Assembly: GCF_004134865.1 (NCBI RefSeq)
Contig: NZ_SDPO01000004.1
Location: 235,673-299,672 of the forward strand
Length of the DNA stretch: 64,000 bases
Direction of reading: 5' to 3'
From: Agromyces fucosus
GTDB lineage: Bacteria > Actinomycetota > Actinomycetes > Actinomycetales > Microbacteriaceae
The notes under the pieces are model-generated. The model did not search any database. It saw only the letters and a program-made list of their open reading frames with translations, and was not told the origin of the DNA. A program made the translations under genes and the position numbers. Position 1 is the stretch's first letter. Every line of letters starts with the position of its first letter. This document shows positions 26,858 through 34,550 of the stretch, piece by piece.

Positions 26858-28531
26858 TCACATGCGTTCGGGTGCCGACACGCCGAGGAGTTCGAGGCCG
26901 TTGCGGATGACCTGACCCGTCGCGTCGTTCAACCAGAGCCTCGTGCGGTGCAGCTCGCCGATCGGCTCCTCGCCGAGCGGGAGCACCCGGCAGTTGTCGT
27001 ACCAGCGATGGTAGAGGCCCGCGAGCTCCTCGATGTAGCGGGCCACGCGGTGCGGTTCGCGGAGCTCGGCCGCTTGGGCGACGATGCGCGGGAACTCCTG
27101 CAGTGCGCCGAGCAGCGCCGACTCCGTCTCGTGGGTCAGCAGCTCGGGCGCGAACGACGAGCGGTCGAGACCGACGGATGCCGCGTTGCGGTCGACCGCG
27201 CACGTGCGGGCGTGCGCGTACTGCACGTAGAAGACGGGATTGTCGTTCGTGCGGCGCTGCAGGATCTCGGGATCGATCGTGAGCGGCGAATCGGCGGGGT
27301 AGCGGCCGAGCGTGTAGCGCAGCGCGTCGGTGCCGAGCCAGGCCTGCAGGTCGTCGAGCTCGATGATGTTGCCGGCGCGCTTCGAGAGCTTGGCGCCGTT
27401 GATCGACACGAGCTGGCCGATGAGCACCTCGATGTCGCGCGCGGGGTCGTCGCCCGCGGCGCCGGCGAGGGCCTTCAGCCGGTGCACGTAGCCGTGGTGG
27501 TCGGCGCCCAGCAGGTAGATCTTGTGCGCGAAGCCCCGGTCGCTCTTGTCGAGGTAGTAGGCGGCGTCGGCGGCGAAGTAGGTGTAGACGCCGTTGGCGC
27601 GACGGATGACCCGGTCTTTGTCGTCGCCGAAGTCGGTCGTGCGCACCCACACGGCGCCGTCGAGCTCGAAGACGTGGCCCTGGGCGCGCAGGCGCTCGAC
27701 CGCGGTGTCGGTGTCGGAGAGCCCGTCATCGCCCTTGCGGTGGAGGCGGCGTTCGCTCGTCCACACGTCGAAGTGCACGTTGAACCGGGCGAGCGAGGCG
27801 CGGATCTCGGCGAGCTGCAGCTCGTAGGCGATCTCGGTCGCGGTGTGCAGCGCCACGGCGTGGTCGAGTTCGAGGAGCTTCGGCTCGCGCTCGAGCACCT
27901 GGCGGGCGAGCTCGCCGATGTAGGCGCCCGGGTAGCCGCCCTCGGGGGTCGGTTCGCCCTTCGCCGCGGCGAGCACCGAGGCGCCGAAGTTCTCCATCTG
28001 GTTGCCGGCGTCGTTGATGTAGTACTCGTTGGCCACCTCGGCACCGGCGGCACGGAGGACGCGCCCGATGGAGTCGCCGAGCGCGGCCCAGCGGGTGTGG
28101 CCGATGTGCAGCGGGCCGGTGGGGTTCGCCGACACGAACTCGAGGTTGATGACGCTGCCCGCCAGGGTGTCGCTCGTGCCGTATCCGGCGCCCGCCTCGA
28201 CGATGGTCTTCGCGAGGGCTCCGGCCGCTGCGGCGTCGAGCCGGACGTTGATGAAGCCCGGTCCGGCCACCTCGGCGCTCGCGACGCCGTCGACGCCGGC
28301 GAGGCCGGTCGCGAGTTCGGTCGCGAGTTCGCGCGGGTTCACGCCGAGCGGCTTCGCGACGCGCATCGCGATGTTGGACGCCCAGTCGCCGTGCTCGCGG
28401 TTCTTCGGGCGCTCGAGCGCGACGTCGTTCGCGGTGAGCTCGAACGCGACCTCGTCGCCCGCAGCGCGACGTCGCTCGACGATGGCGAGGACGAGGGCGT
28501 ACAGGGCGTGCGAAAGATCGGCGGGAGTCAC
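26858..28531 (-). CDS. argS: Arginyl-tRNA synthetase
   Basis: 557 residues. The GTG at 28531 ([14 protein letters not shown]) is preferred over a TTG two codons earlier because the AGGA ribosome-binding site is correctly spaced only for the GTG. Class I synthetase: HIGH motif in [26 protein letters not shown], and the degenerate KMSK loop [10 protein letters not shown]. The C-terminal DALR anticodon-binding domain includes [13 protein letters not shown]. The -10-like TAGGAT overlaps the ribosome-binding site region, so the message may have almost no leader. Divergent from the lipoprotein gene, with only 39 bp between the starts. Confidence 0.97.
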   Translation of the reverse strand: MTPADLSHALYALVLAIVERRRAAGDEVAFELTANDVALERPKNREHGDWASNIAMRVAKPLGVNPRELATELATGLAGVDGVASAEVAGPGFINVRLDAAAAGALAKTIVEAGAGYGTSDTLAGSVINLEFVSANPTGPLHIGHTRWAALGDSIGRVLRAAGAEVANEYYINDAGNQMENFGASVLAAAKGEPTPEGGYPGAYIGELARQVLEREPKLLELDHAVALHTATEIAYELQLAEIRASLARFNVHFDVWTSERRLHRKGDDGLSDTDTAVERLRAQGHVFELDGAVWVRTTDFGDDKDRVIRRANGVYTYFAADAAYYLDKSDRGFAHKIYLLGADHHGYVHRLKALAGAAGDDPARDIEVLIGQLVSINGAKLSKRAGNIIELDDLQAWLGTDALRYTLGRYPADSPLTIDPEILQRRTNDNPVFYVQYAHARTCAVDRNAASVGLDRSSFAPELLTHETESALLGALQEFPRIVAQAAELREPHRVARYIEELAGLYHRWYDNCRVLPLGEEPIGELHRTRLWLNDATGQVIRNGLELLGVSAPERM

Positions 28532-28570
28532 CCGCAAATCCTACCCGCCGCCATTGATAAGGTTCGTCAC

Positions 28571-29194
28571 ATGCTGCGCTCGCCCCGTCTGTCCCGCACC
28601 CGTCCCGCCGCCGCCGTACTCGTGGTCGCGGCATCCGTGATGCTGCTGAGCGGATGCACCGGCGCCACCGCCGACCCCGACAAGACGACCGCCCCGCCGC
28701 AGGCGAGCGAGACGCCCAGCTCGTCCTCGTCGGCGGTGCCCACCGAGACCGCTGAGCCCGCGGTGCCGTTCGCGATCGAGTGCGACGCGCTGCTGACGCC
28801 CGACCAGGTCTACGCCTTCAACCCGAACTTCGGCACGGCTCCCGACTTCGAGGCTTCAGGCGACCACATGGCCGCGATCGTCGGCGACGAGGCCGGCACC
28901 GCGTGCGGCTGGATGAACCAGACGAGCGGCGAGGTCATCGAGGTCGGCGTCGCGACTCCCCCGCCCGCCGCGCTGCTCGCCCACCAGAGCGATGCCGCCA
29001 TGGAGTCGACCCCGGTGCCCACCTACGGAACCCCTCCCGAGATCGAGGGTTACTTCACCCAGGCGGCCGGCAACGGAGAGGTGCAGGTCTTCAGCGGCCC
29101 GTACTGGATCGTGATCCGCTCCGCAGCGCTCTTCGAACCCGGCGACGCCGGCCAGCTCGTGTCCGACGTGCTCGCCAACCTCCCCGCCGCCTGA
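28571..29194 (+). CDS. Secreted lipoprotein of unknown function
   Basis: 207 residues. An Arg-rich n-region, a hydrophobic h-region (AAVLVVAASVMLL) and a lipobox LLSGC at about residues 24-28 mark a lipoprotein. A Thr/Ser/Pro-rich linker (about 30-60) is followed by a globular domain with two Cys (ECDALL, TACGW) that may form a disulfide, and Trp/Gly-rich segments (FSGPYWIVIRSAA). I do not recognise a family. AAGG ribosome-binding site before the ATG at 28571. The ROK regulator starts 17 bp after its stop. Confidence 0.8.
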   Translation: MLRSPRLSRTRPAAAVLVVAASVMLLSGCTGATADPDKTTAPPQASETPSSSSSAVPTETAEPAVPFAIECDALLTPDQVYAFNPNFGTAPDFEASGDHMAAIVGDEAGTACGWMNQTSGEVIEVGVATPPPAALLAHQSDAAMESTPVPTYGTPPEIEGYFTQAAGNGEVQVFSGPYWIVIRSAALFEPGDAGQLVSDVLANLPAA

Positions 29195-29211
29195 CCCACG
29201 CCGCCGCGACG

Positions 29212-30393
29212 ATGAGATCAGCTCAGGGCACCCCCTCATGGCTCGGCGCGGTCAACGACCGCGTCGGCCTCTCGGCGCTGCTCGACCACGGGCCACTCAC
29301 CCGCAACCGCATCTGCGAACTCGTCGGCGTCTCCAAGCCCACCGCGTCGATGATGATGACCCGACTGATCGCCGCGGGCGTCGTCGAGGAGCGCGGACAG
29401 GTCGCCGGCAATCCCGGCCGCAGCGCGACGCTGTACGCCGCGCGCACCGACCGACCTCTCGGCGTCGCGATCGCGATCGAAGCCGACGAACTGCGCGCCT
29501 CGGTGGTCGACGCGGCCGGCGGCGAACGGCCGGTCGTGCGCACGGCGCTGTCCCGCGATCCCGCCGATCGCGATGCGGTGCGCGAGGTCCGCACGGCGAT
29601 CCGCGACGCGAGCGAGGCCGCGGGCACCGACCCCTCCGTCGTGCACACGGTGTGCATCGGCACGGCCGGCTACGTCGATCCGGGCGAAGAGGGAACCCTG
29701 TTCAGCGAGACCCTGCCCGGTTGGCCGGTCAGCGGCCTCCGGCAGGCGCTCGCGACCGAGCTCGGCGTCTCGGTGTTCGTCGAGAACGACGTCAACCTCG
29801 CCGCGATCGCCGAACGCGAGTCCGGCGCGGGCGAGGGTCGCGACGTCTTCGCGCTGCTCTGGCTCGGCAACGGCGTCGGCGCGTCCTTCGACGTGGCCGG
29901 CGACCTGCACCGCGGCAGCTTCGGCGGCGCGGGCGAGATCGGCTTCCTCCCGCTGTCGGCCGCCGCCCAGGCGCTCGACGAGCACGCCGTCACGAGTCAG
30001 GATCTCGCCGGCGCCGTGGCGGTGCGCCGCATCGCGGCCGCCCACGGTCTCGACGACGCCGACCATCGCTCCGCACTCGAGGCCATCGCCGCGAGCCCCG
30101 ATCGGGCGGCGATCGTCGAGGAGATCGGCGAGCGCGTCGCGCACATCTCCCTGCCGCTCCTCGCGACCCTCGATCCCGGCCGGCTCGTGCTCGCCGGCCC
30201 CACCGCGATCGTCGGCGGACAGCCCCTCGCCGAAGCGGTGGAGCGCGGCATCCGCAGCATCAGCCGGTGGTATCCCGAGGTCGTCGCGACGCGCATCGAC
30301 CACGACCCCGTGCTGCACGGCGCACGCGCGTTCCTGACCGCGAAGGTGCGCGACGACCTGCTCGGAACCGTCGCCCGCCTCAGCCTCTCCTGA
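29212..30393 (+). CDS. ROK-family transcriptional regulator
   Basis: 393 residues. N-terminal winged helix (about residues 18-75: LLDHGPLTRNRICELVGVSKPTASMMMTRLIAAGVVEE) followed by a ROK (NagC/XylR-like) sugar-kinase-fold domain (GVAIAIEADELRASVVDAAG, VFVENDVNLAAIAERESG, GGAGEIGFLPL). The CxCGxxGCxE zinc motif that normally follows the GEIG segment is absent (it reads GFLPLSAAAQALDEH), so this is a zinc-less ROK regulator, more likely a sugar sensor than a kinase. The target is unknown. No good ribosome-binding site; probably translated from the lipoprotein transcript. Confidence 0.82.
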   Translation: MRSAQGTPSWLGAVNDRVGLSALLDHGPLTRNRICELVGVSKPTASMMMTRLIAAGVVEERGQVAGNPGRSATLYAARTDRPLGVAIAIEADELRASVVDAAGGERPVVRTALSRDPADRDAVREVRTAIRDASEAAGTDPSVVHTVCIGTAGYVDPGEEGTLFSETLPGWPVSGLRQALATELGVSVFVENDVNLAAIAERESGAGEGRDVFALLWLGNGVGASFDVAGDLHRGSFGGAGEIGFLPLSAAAQALDEHAVTSQDLAGAVAVRRIAAAHGLDDADHRSALEAIAASPDRAAIVEEIGERVAHISLPLLATLDPGRLVLAGPTAIVGGQPLAEAVERGIRSISRWYPEVVATRIDHDPVLHGARAFLTAKVRDDLLGTVARLSLS

Positions 30394-30458
30394 GCCGAAC
30401 CGACCGCGTCCGACGGGTCGGGCGGCGTCCCGCGAAGTGGTAATGTCTCTAGCTGTGC

Positions 30459-30531
30459 GCCTCCGTAGCTCAGGGGATAGAGCGCCGGTTTCCGGTACCG
30501 TAGGTCGGGGGTTCGAATCCCTCCGGGGGCA
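30459..30531 (+). tRNA. tRNA-Arg (anticodon CCG)
   Basis: 73 bases form a cloverleaf. Acceptor stem GCCTCCG / CGGGGGC (one T-G pair), discriminator A at 30531; D arm GCTC/GAGC; anticodon loop TTCCGGT with CCG at 30492-30494; T arm GGGGG-TTCGAAT-CCCTC. The top pair of the anticodon stem (27-43) is C-T, a mismatch. CCA is not encoded. A -10-like TAATGT lies at 30441-30446. Decodes CGG, a well used codon in this GC-rich genome. Confidence 0.95.
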
Positions 30532-30589
30532 CGTTGTGAGTGGTGGTGGGGTCGGCGTTTCGCGCCGATGATCCAGCACATGATTCGAG

Positions 30590-30616
30590 AAGCCTCGGCC
30601 ATCGGCCGAGGCTTTT
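30590..30616 (+). terminator. Rho-independent terminator after tRNA-Arg
   Basis: Perfect 11-bp stem (arms 30590-30600 and 30604-30614) with a 3-nt loop ATC, continuing into TTTT then CTCG. It is the only hairpin noted here that is followed by a T-run. Placed 59 bp after the tRNA. Confidence 0.85.
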
Positions 30617-30669
30617 CTCGTACCTCCCCTCGGTCCGACCCGACTCGACCTGGCAAGCGCCTCAGACCG

Positions 30670-30699
30670 TGGACGAGGCCCGGCGCCGCCCCATAGACT
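30670..30699 (+). promoter_or_regulatory. Candidate promoter of the TPM-pspA pair
   Basis: TGGACG (30670-30675), 18 bp, TAGACT (30694-30699), placing a start near 30706, about 32 bp before the ATG of the TPM gene. The -35 matches TTGACA-type sequences reasonably and the -10 is the form seen at several other genes in this window. Confidence 0.45.
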
Positions 30700-30737
30700 C
30701 TGGATCGTCCGCTCGGACGGGGGAAAGGCACTGGTGC

Positions 30738-32741
30738 ATGCGCGCAGTACGCAAGTGGTTCGCGGCTCTCGCGATCGTCGCAGGGGCGGTGATCGGAGCC
30801 GGCGCGACCGGGCTCGCATGGGCTGAGGACCCCGTCTCGTTCACCTCCTCCCCCGTCGTCGACACCGTCGGGGCACTCGGCGGCCAAGCCGATGACGTCG
30901 TCGCCGCACTCGACGCCGCTGCCGACCGCAGCGGACGGCAGCTCTTCGTCGCCTACGTCGACGAGTTCACGAATCCCGCCTCGGCGGCCGACTGGGCCGA
31001 CGAGACGGCCATCGCCAACAACCTGGGCAGCGAGGACTACCTGCTCGCCGTCGCCGTCGACGGTCGCGCCTACTACCTCTCCGCGGCGAGCGACGCCTCG
31101 ATCTCCGCTGAGGAGCTCGACCGCATCAGCCTCGAGGTGATCGAACCGGAACTCCGCGACGAGGACTGGGCGGGGGCAGCGATCGCGGGGGCGAACGCGA
31201 TCGCCGACGGATCGGCCAGCGGGGGCAGCAGCGGCGGCGGAAACGGCTGGGGCTTCGTCTGGTTCATCGTCATCGCCGCGATCGTCGTCGTGATCATCGC
31301 GATCGTGCTGGCGCGGCGCAAGAAGAAGCGCGCTGCAGCGGGCGAGGGCGGGGTGCCGCTGCCCTCGATCGAGGAACTGCGCCGTCAGGCGGGCAGCGCC
31401 CTCGTGCAGATCGACGACGCGGTCAAGACGAGCGAGGAGGAACTCGGGTTCGCCGTCGCCTCGTACGGCGAGGCCTCGACCGAGTCCTTCCGCGCCGCGC
31501 TCGACGCGGCGAAGGAGAAGGTCGCGCAGGCGTTCACCCTGCAACAGCAGCTCGACGACGCAACGCCCGACACCGATGACGAGCGGCGCGAATGGTACGG
31601 CGGCATCATCCGCCTCACGGGCGAGGCCGACGCGGCGCTCGACGAGCAGGCGGAGCAGTTCGACGAGCTCCGAGCGCTCGAACGCGACGCACCCGCCCAG
31701 CTCGCGCGGGTGCAGCAGGCGGCGGTCGCGGCCGAGGCGACCATCGCGCCGGCCGAGCAGCGTCTCGCCGCACTCGGCGCCCAGTACGCGGCATCCGCCA
31801 CTGCACCGGTCAGCGACAACCTGACGCAGGCACGGTCGCGCATGGGCTTCGCCCGAGAGGCCCTCGCCGCCGCGAGCACGGATGTCTCGGCGGGCGACGC
31901 CGCCCAGGCCGCAGTCGGCATCCGCGCGGCCGAGGAGGCGGTCGACCAGACGGAGCTGCTCACGGCCGCCGTCGATCGACTCGCCGCCGACCTCGCGGCT
32001 GCCGACACCGCGGTCGCCGCCGGCGTCGACGAACTCGACCGCGACGTCGCGGTCGCGCGCGGCCTCCAAGACGCAGGGGCCGGCGTACTCGCCGATCGAG
32101 TGGCCGCAGAGTCGGCTGCGCTGCGTGCCGCGATCGCGGCCCCCGGGCGCGACCCGATCGCCCTGCAGGCGAAGCTCGAGCAGGTCGACGCCGAGATCGA
32201 CGCCGCGATCCAGAGCGTGCGGGATGCCGCGGAGCAGGCCGCTCGCGTACAGGCGCAGCTCTCCCGATCGCTCACGACCGCGCGATCGCAGGTGCAGGCC
32301 GCCGAGGACTACCTGGTCGCCCGCCGGGGAGCGATCGGTGCGGAGGCCCGAACGCGACTCGCCGAGGCGGGCCGACTGCTCGTGGAGGCACAGGGCGCCG
32401 CCGCGACCGACCCCGCCTCCGCGCTCACCTCGGCACAGCGGGCCGAGCGCCTCGCAGCGGAGGCCATGTCGCTCGCCCAGCGCGACGTCGGCGGCTACGG
32501 GGGCGGCATGGGCGGCTTCGGCGGCGGCACCGGCGGCTCATCGGGCGGCGGCGACGTCCTCGGCGCTGTGCTCGGCGGCATCCTCATCAACTCGGTCCTG
32601 GGCGGCGGCGGAGGGGGCGGCGGCTTCGGCGGCGGGCGCTCCTCCGGAGGATTCGGCGGCGGACGCAGCAGTGGCCGTTCCGCCGGCAGCTTCGGCGGCT
32701 CCGCTACCCGTTCGCGGCGCGGAAGCGGAGGGCGATTCTGA
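30738..32741 (+). CDS. TPM-domain membrane protein with long coiled coil and Gly-rich tail
   Basis: 667 residues. Signal peptide (residues 1-29, ending ATGLAWAED). TPM_phosphatase domain (about 38-150: VVDTVGALGGQADDVVAAL, ANNLGSEDYLLAVAVDGRAYYL). A Gly/Ser linker is followed by one membrane helix (about 173-194, FVWFIVIAAIVVVIIAIVL) and a stop-transfer RRKKKRAA. A ~350-residue Ala/Glu/Gln-rich coiled coil then precedes a glycine-rich tail (GGYGGGMGGFGGG, FGGGRSSGGFGGGRSSG) ending in Arg/Gly. The TPM domain faces outward, the coiled coil the cytosol. PspA follows 52 bp downstream, suggesting a joint envelope-stress function. The biochemical role is unknown. Confidence 0.85.
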   Translation: MRAVRKWFAALAIVAGAVIGAGATGLAWAEDPVSFTSSPVVDTVGALGGQADDVVAALDAAADRSGRQLFVAYVDEFTNPASAADWADETAIANNLGSEDYLLAVAVDGRAYYLSAASDASISAEELDRISLEVIEPELRDEDWAGAAIAGANAIADGSASGGSSGGGNGWGFVWFIVIAAIVVVIIAIVLARRKKKRAAAGEGGVPLPSIEELRRQAGSALVQIDDAVKTSEEELGFAVASYGEASTESFRAALDAAKEKVAQAFTLQQQLDDATPDTDDERREWYGGIIRLTGEADAALDEQAEQFDELRALERDAPAQLARVQQAAVAAEATIAPAEQRLAALGAQYAASATAPVSDNLTQARSRMGFAREALAAASTDVSAGDAAQAAVGIRAAEEAVDQTELLTAAVDRLAADLAAADTAVAAGVDELDRDVAVARGLQDAGAGVLADRVAAESAALRAAIAAPGRDPIALQAKLEQVDAEIDAAIQSVRDAAEQAARVQAQLSRSLTTARSQVQAAEDYLVARRGAIGAEARTRLAEAGRLLVEAQGAAATDPASALTSAQRAERLAAEAMSLAQRDVGGYGGGMGGFGGGTGGSSGGGDVLGAVLGGILINSVLGGGGGGGGFGGGRSSGGFGGGRSSGRSAGSFGGSATRSRRGSGGRF

Positions 32742-32793
32742 TCCGACCATCGACCGGCACGACCGAACTCTGAACACCACGAAAGGAACCACC

Positions 32794-33531
32794 ATGGCAA
32801 AGCAGTCCATCTTCGGACGGATCTCGCAGCTCGTGCGAGCCAACATCAACAACCTCATCGACCAGGCGGAAGACCCGCAGTTGATGCTCGACCAGATGGT
32901 GCGCGACTTCACGAACGCGATCGCCGACGCCGAGGCCGCCATCGCCGAGACCATCGGCAACCTTCGCCTCCTCGAGGACGACCACCGCGAAGACGTCGAG
33001 GCGGCGCGCGAGTGGGGCGAGAAGGCCGTGGCCGCGAGCCGGAAGGGCGACGAACTGCGCACGGCCGGCGACGCGGCGGGTGCCGACAAGTTCGACAACC
33101 TCGCGAAGGTCGCGCTGAGCCGTCAGATCTCCTCGGAGAACGAGGCCAAGGCCGCCGAGCCCCAGATCGCCGCGCAGACCGAGGTCGTCGACAAGCTGAA
33201 GTCGGGCCTGAACGGCATGAAGGAGAAGCTCGTCCAGCTGCAGAACAAGCGCTCCGAGCTCGTCGCCCGGGCGAAGACCGCCGCAGCGCAGCGCCAGGTG
33301 CAGGACGCGGTCAAGTCGATCGACATCCTCGACCCGACGAGCGACATCGGCCGCTTCGAGGACAAGATCCGTCGTGAGGAGGCCGTCGTGCGCGGCCAGG
33401 CCGAGCTCGCGGCATCCAGCCTCGACGCGCAGTTCAACGAGCTCGACGACCTGGGCGAGCTCACCGAGGTCGACGCCCGACTCGCCGCCCTGAAGGCCGG
33501 CGGATCGAGCCAGGGCGCCATCGGCGGCTGA
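32794..33531 (+). CDS. pspA: PspA/IM30 family protein
   Basis: 245 residues, from an ATG with a GAAAGGA ribosome-binding site. Begins with the conserved membrane-binding helix SIFGRISQLVRANINNLIDQAEDP, then the long PspA coiled-coil hairpin, and a final segment (about 205-245) with DLGELTEVDARLAALKAG. PspA/IM30/Vipp1 proteins are ESCRT-III relatives that form rods or rings on damaged membranes. No PspB/C or LiaFSR-type regulator is adjacent; the TPM-domain protein upstream is the probable partner. Confidence 0.95.
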   Translation: MAKQSIFGRISQLVRANINNLIDQAEDPQLMLDQMVRDFTNAIADAEAAIAETIGNLRLLEDDHREDVEAAREWGEKAVAASRKGDELRTAGDAAGADKFDNLAKVALSRQISSENEAKAAEPQIAAQTEVVDKLKSGLNGMKEKLVQLQNKRSELVARAKTAAAQRQVQDAVKSIDILDPTSDIGRFEDKIRREEAVVRGQAELAASSLDAQFNELDDLGELTEVDARLAALKAGGSSQGAIGG

Positions 33532-33549
33532 TCGATCCGCGGGGTCGGG

Positions 33550-33584
33550 CCGGTCGAAACCTCGGTCTCGACCGGCTCGACCGG
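33550..33584 (+). repeat. Short inverted/tandem repeat after pspA
   Basis: An 8-bp inverted repeat CCGGTCGA (33550-33557) / TCGACCGG (33568-33575), with CGGCTCGACC repeated just after it. The segment 33562-33584 is 22/23 identical to 26755-26777, which lies inside the DUF2993 coding sequence. May act as a weak terminator after pspA. Confidence 0.45.
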
Positions 33585-33619
33585 CTCGACCCGCAGCGGA
33601 ACGCGCGATACTGGACGAC

Positions 33620-34471
33620 ATGCCCGCAACGTTCGTGGTGGTCCCGCTCTGGCAGGGATCCGTCTCCTCCCGTGCCATGAGCCATGCCGATGGCGCCGCC
33701 GCCATCCTCGGCGACCTCCCGAGTTCCTCGACCATCGTCGTCGAGGTGCCCGTCGAGGCGGGCGAGTCGCTCGGCACCGGGGTGCAGCGATACAGCACCC
33801 TCCTGCGGGTGCGTGAGCGCACGGCCGAGGCGCTCTCCCGGGTCCCCGACTGGGCGCTCACGATCGGCGGCGACTGCGGCGCCTCGCTCGCCTCGGTCGG
33901 TCACGCCTCCTCCCGCGCGGCCGGCGACCTCGCCGTGCTCTGGCTCGACGCCCACCCCGACCTCAACACGCCCGAGACGTCGCCATCGGGCGGATTCGGC
34001 GGCATGACGCTGCGGGCGATCGTCGGCGAAGGCGCAGAAGGGCTCGCGCTCGACCCCGAGACGCGCGTCCCCCCCGAGCGACTCGTGCTCGGCGGCATCC
34101 GGGCCATCGACGACGAGGAGCGCCGGTTCATCGAGGCGCACGACGTGGCGACGCTCACCGTCGAGGACCTCTCCGACCCCTCGCTCGTCATCGCCGCCGT
34201 CGAGGCGACGGGCGCGTCGCAGGTCTTCATCCACATCGACCTCGACGTGCTCGACCCCGCTGCCCTCGCCGGGCTCTCGTATCCGATGCCCTTCGGCATC
34301 GGCACCGCGGAGCTCGTCGCCCTCGTGCGCGCCGTCGCCGCGAGGTTCCCGATCGCGGGCGCGGCGATCGCCGGATTCGCACCTGCGTCACCGCAATCGG
34401 CCGACGACGACCTGCCGACCATCCTGCGCCTCGTCGGGGCGCTCACCTCCGGCGGCGGGGCGCTCCGCTGA
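33620..34471 (+). CDS. Arginase/agmatinase-family ureohydrolase-like protein
   Basis: 283 residues. Binuclear-metal ureohydrolase fold. The metal-binding motifs are GGDC (83-86; the usual His of GGDH is Cys), DAHPDLN (110-116) and IHIDLDVLDP (about 207-216). Substrate-loop residues differ from true arginases, so the substrate (arginine, agmatine, guanidinobutyrate, formiminoglutamate or another) cannot be assigned. The actinobacterial 'arginase family' subgroup often shows GGDCG here. It starts 88 bp after pspA on the same strand and is followed by a flavoprotein gene. Confidence 0.85.
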   Translation: MPATFVVVPLWQGSVSSRAMSHADGAAAILGDLPSSSTIVVEVPVEAGESLGTGVQRYSTLLRVRERTAEALSRVPDWALTIGGDCGASLASVGHASSRAAGDLAVLWLDAHPDLNTPETSPSGGFGGMTLRAIVGEGAEGLALDPETRVPPERLVLGGIRAIDDEERRFIEAHDVATLTVEDLSDPSLVIAAVEATGASQVFIHIDLDVLDPAALAGLSYPMPFGIGTAELVALVRAVAARFPIAGAAIAGFAPASPQSADDDLPTILRLVGALTSGGGALR

Positions 34472-34550
34472 CCACCGGCCCGACGGCGCCCGCTTCTGCC
34501 TAGGCTGGGCTTCAGGCGTCGGCACGTGCCGGTGACCGGAGGGGAACGGG

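Noticed and set aside
30459..30737. The tRNA-Arg gene as an integration site for a mobile island.
   Set aside because: No duplicated tRNA 3' end, integrase or shift in composition is seen downstream; a normal terminator and a housekeeping-type gene follow.
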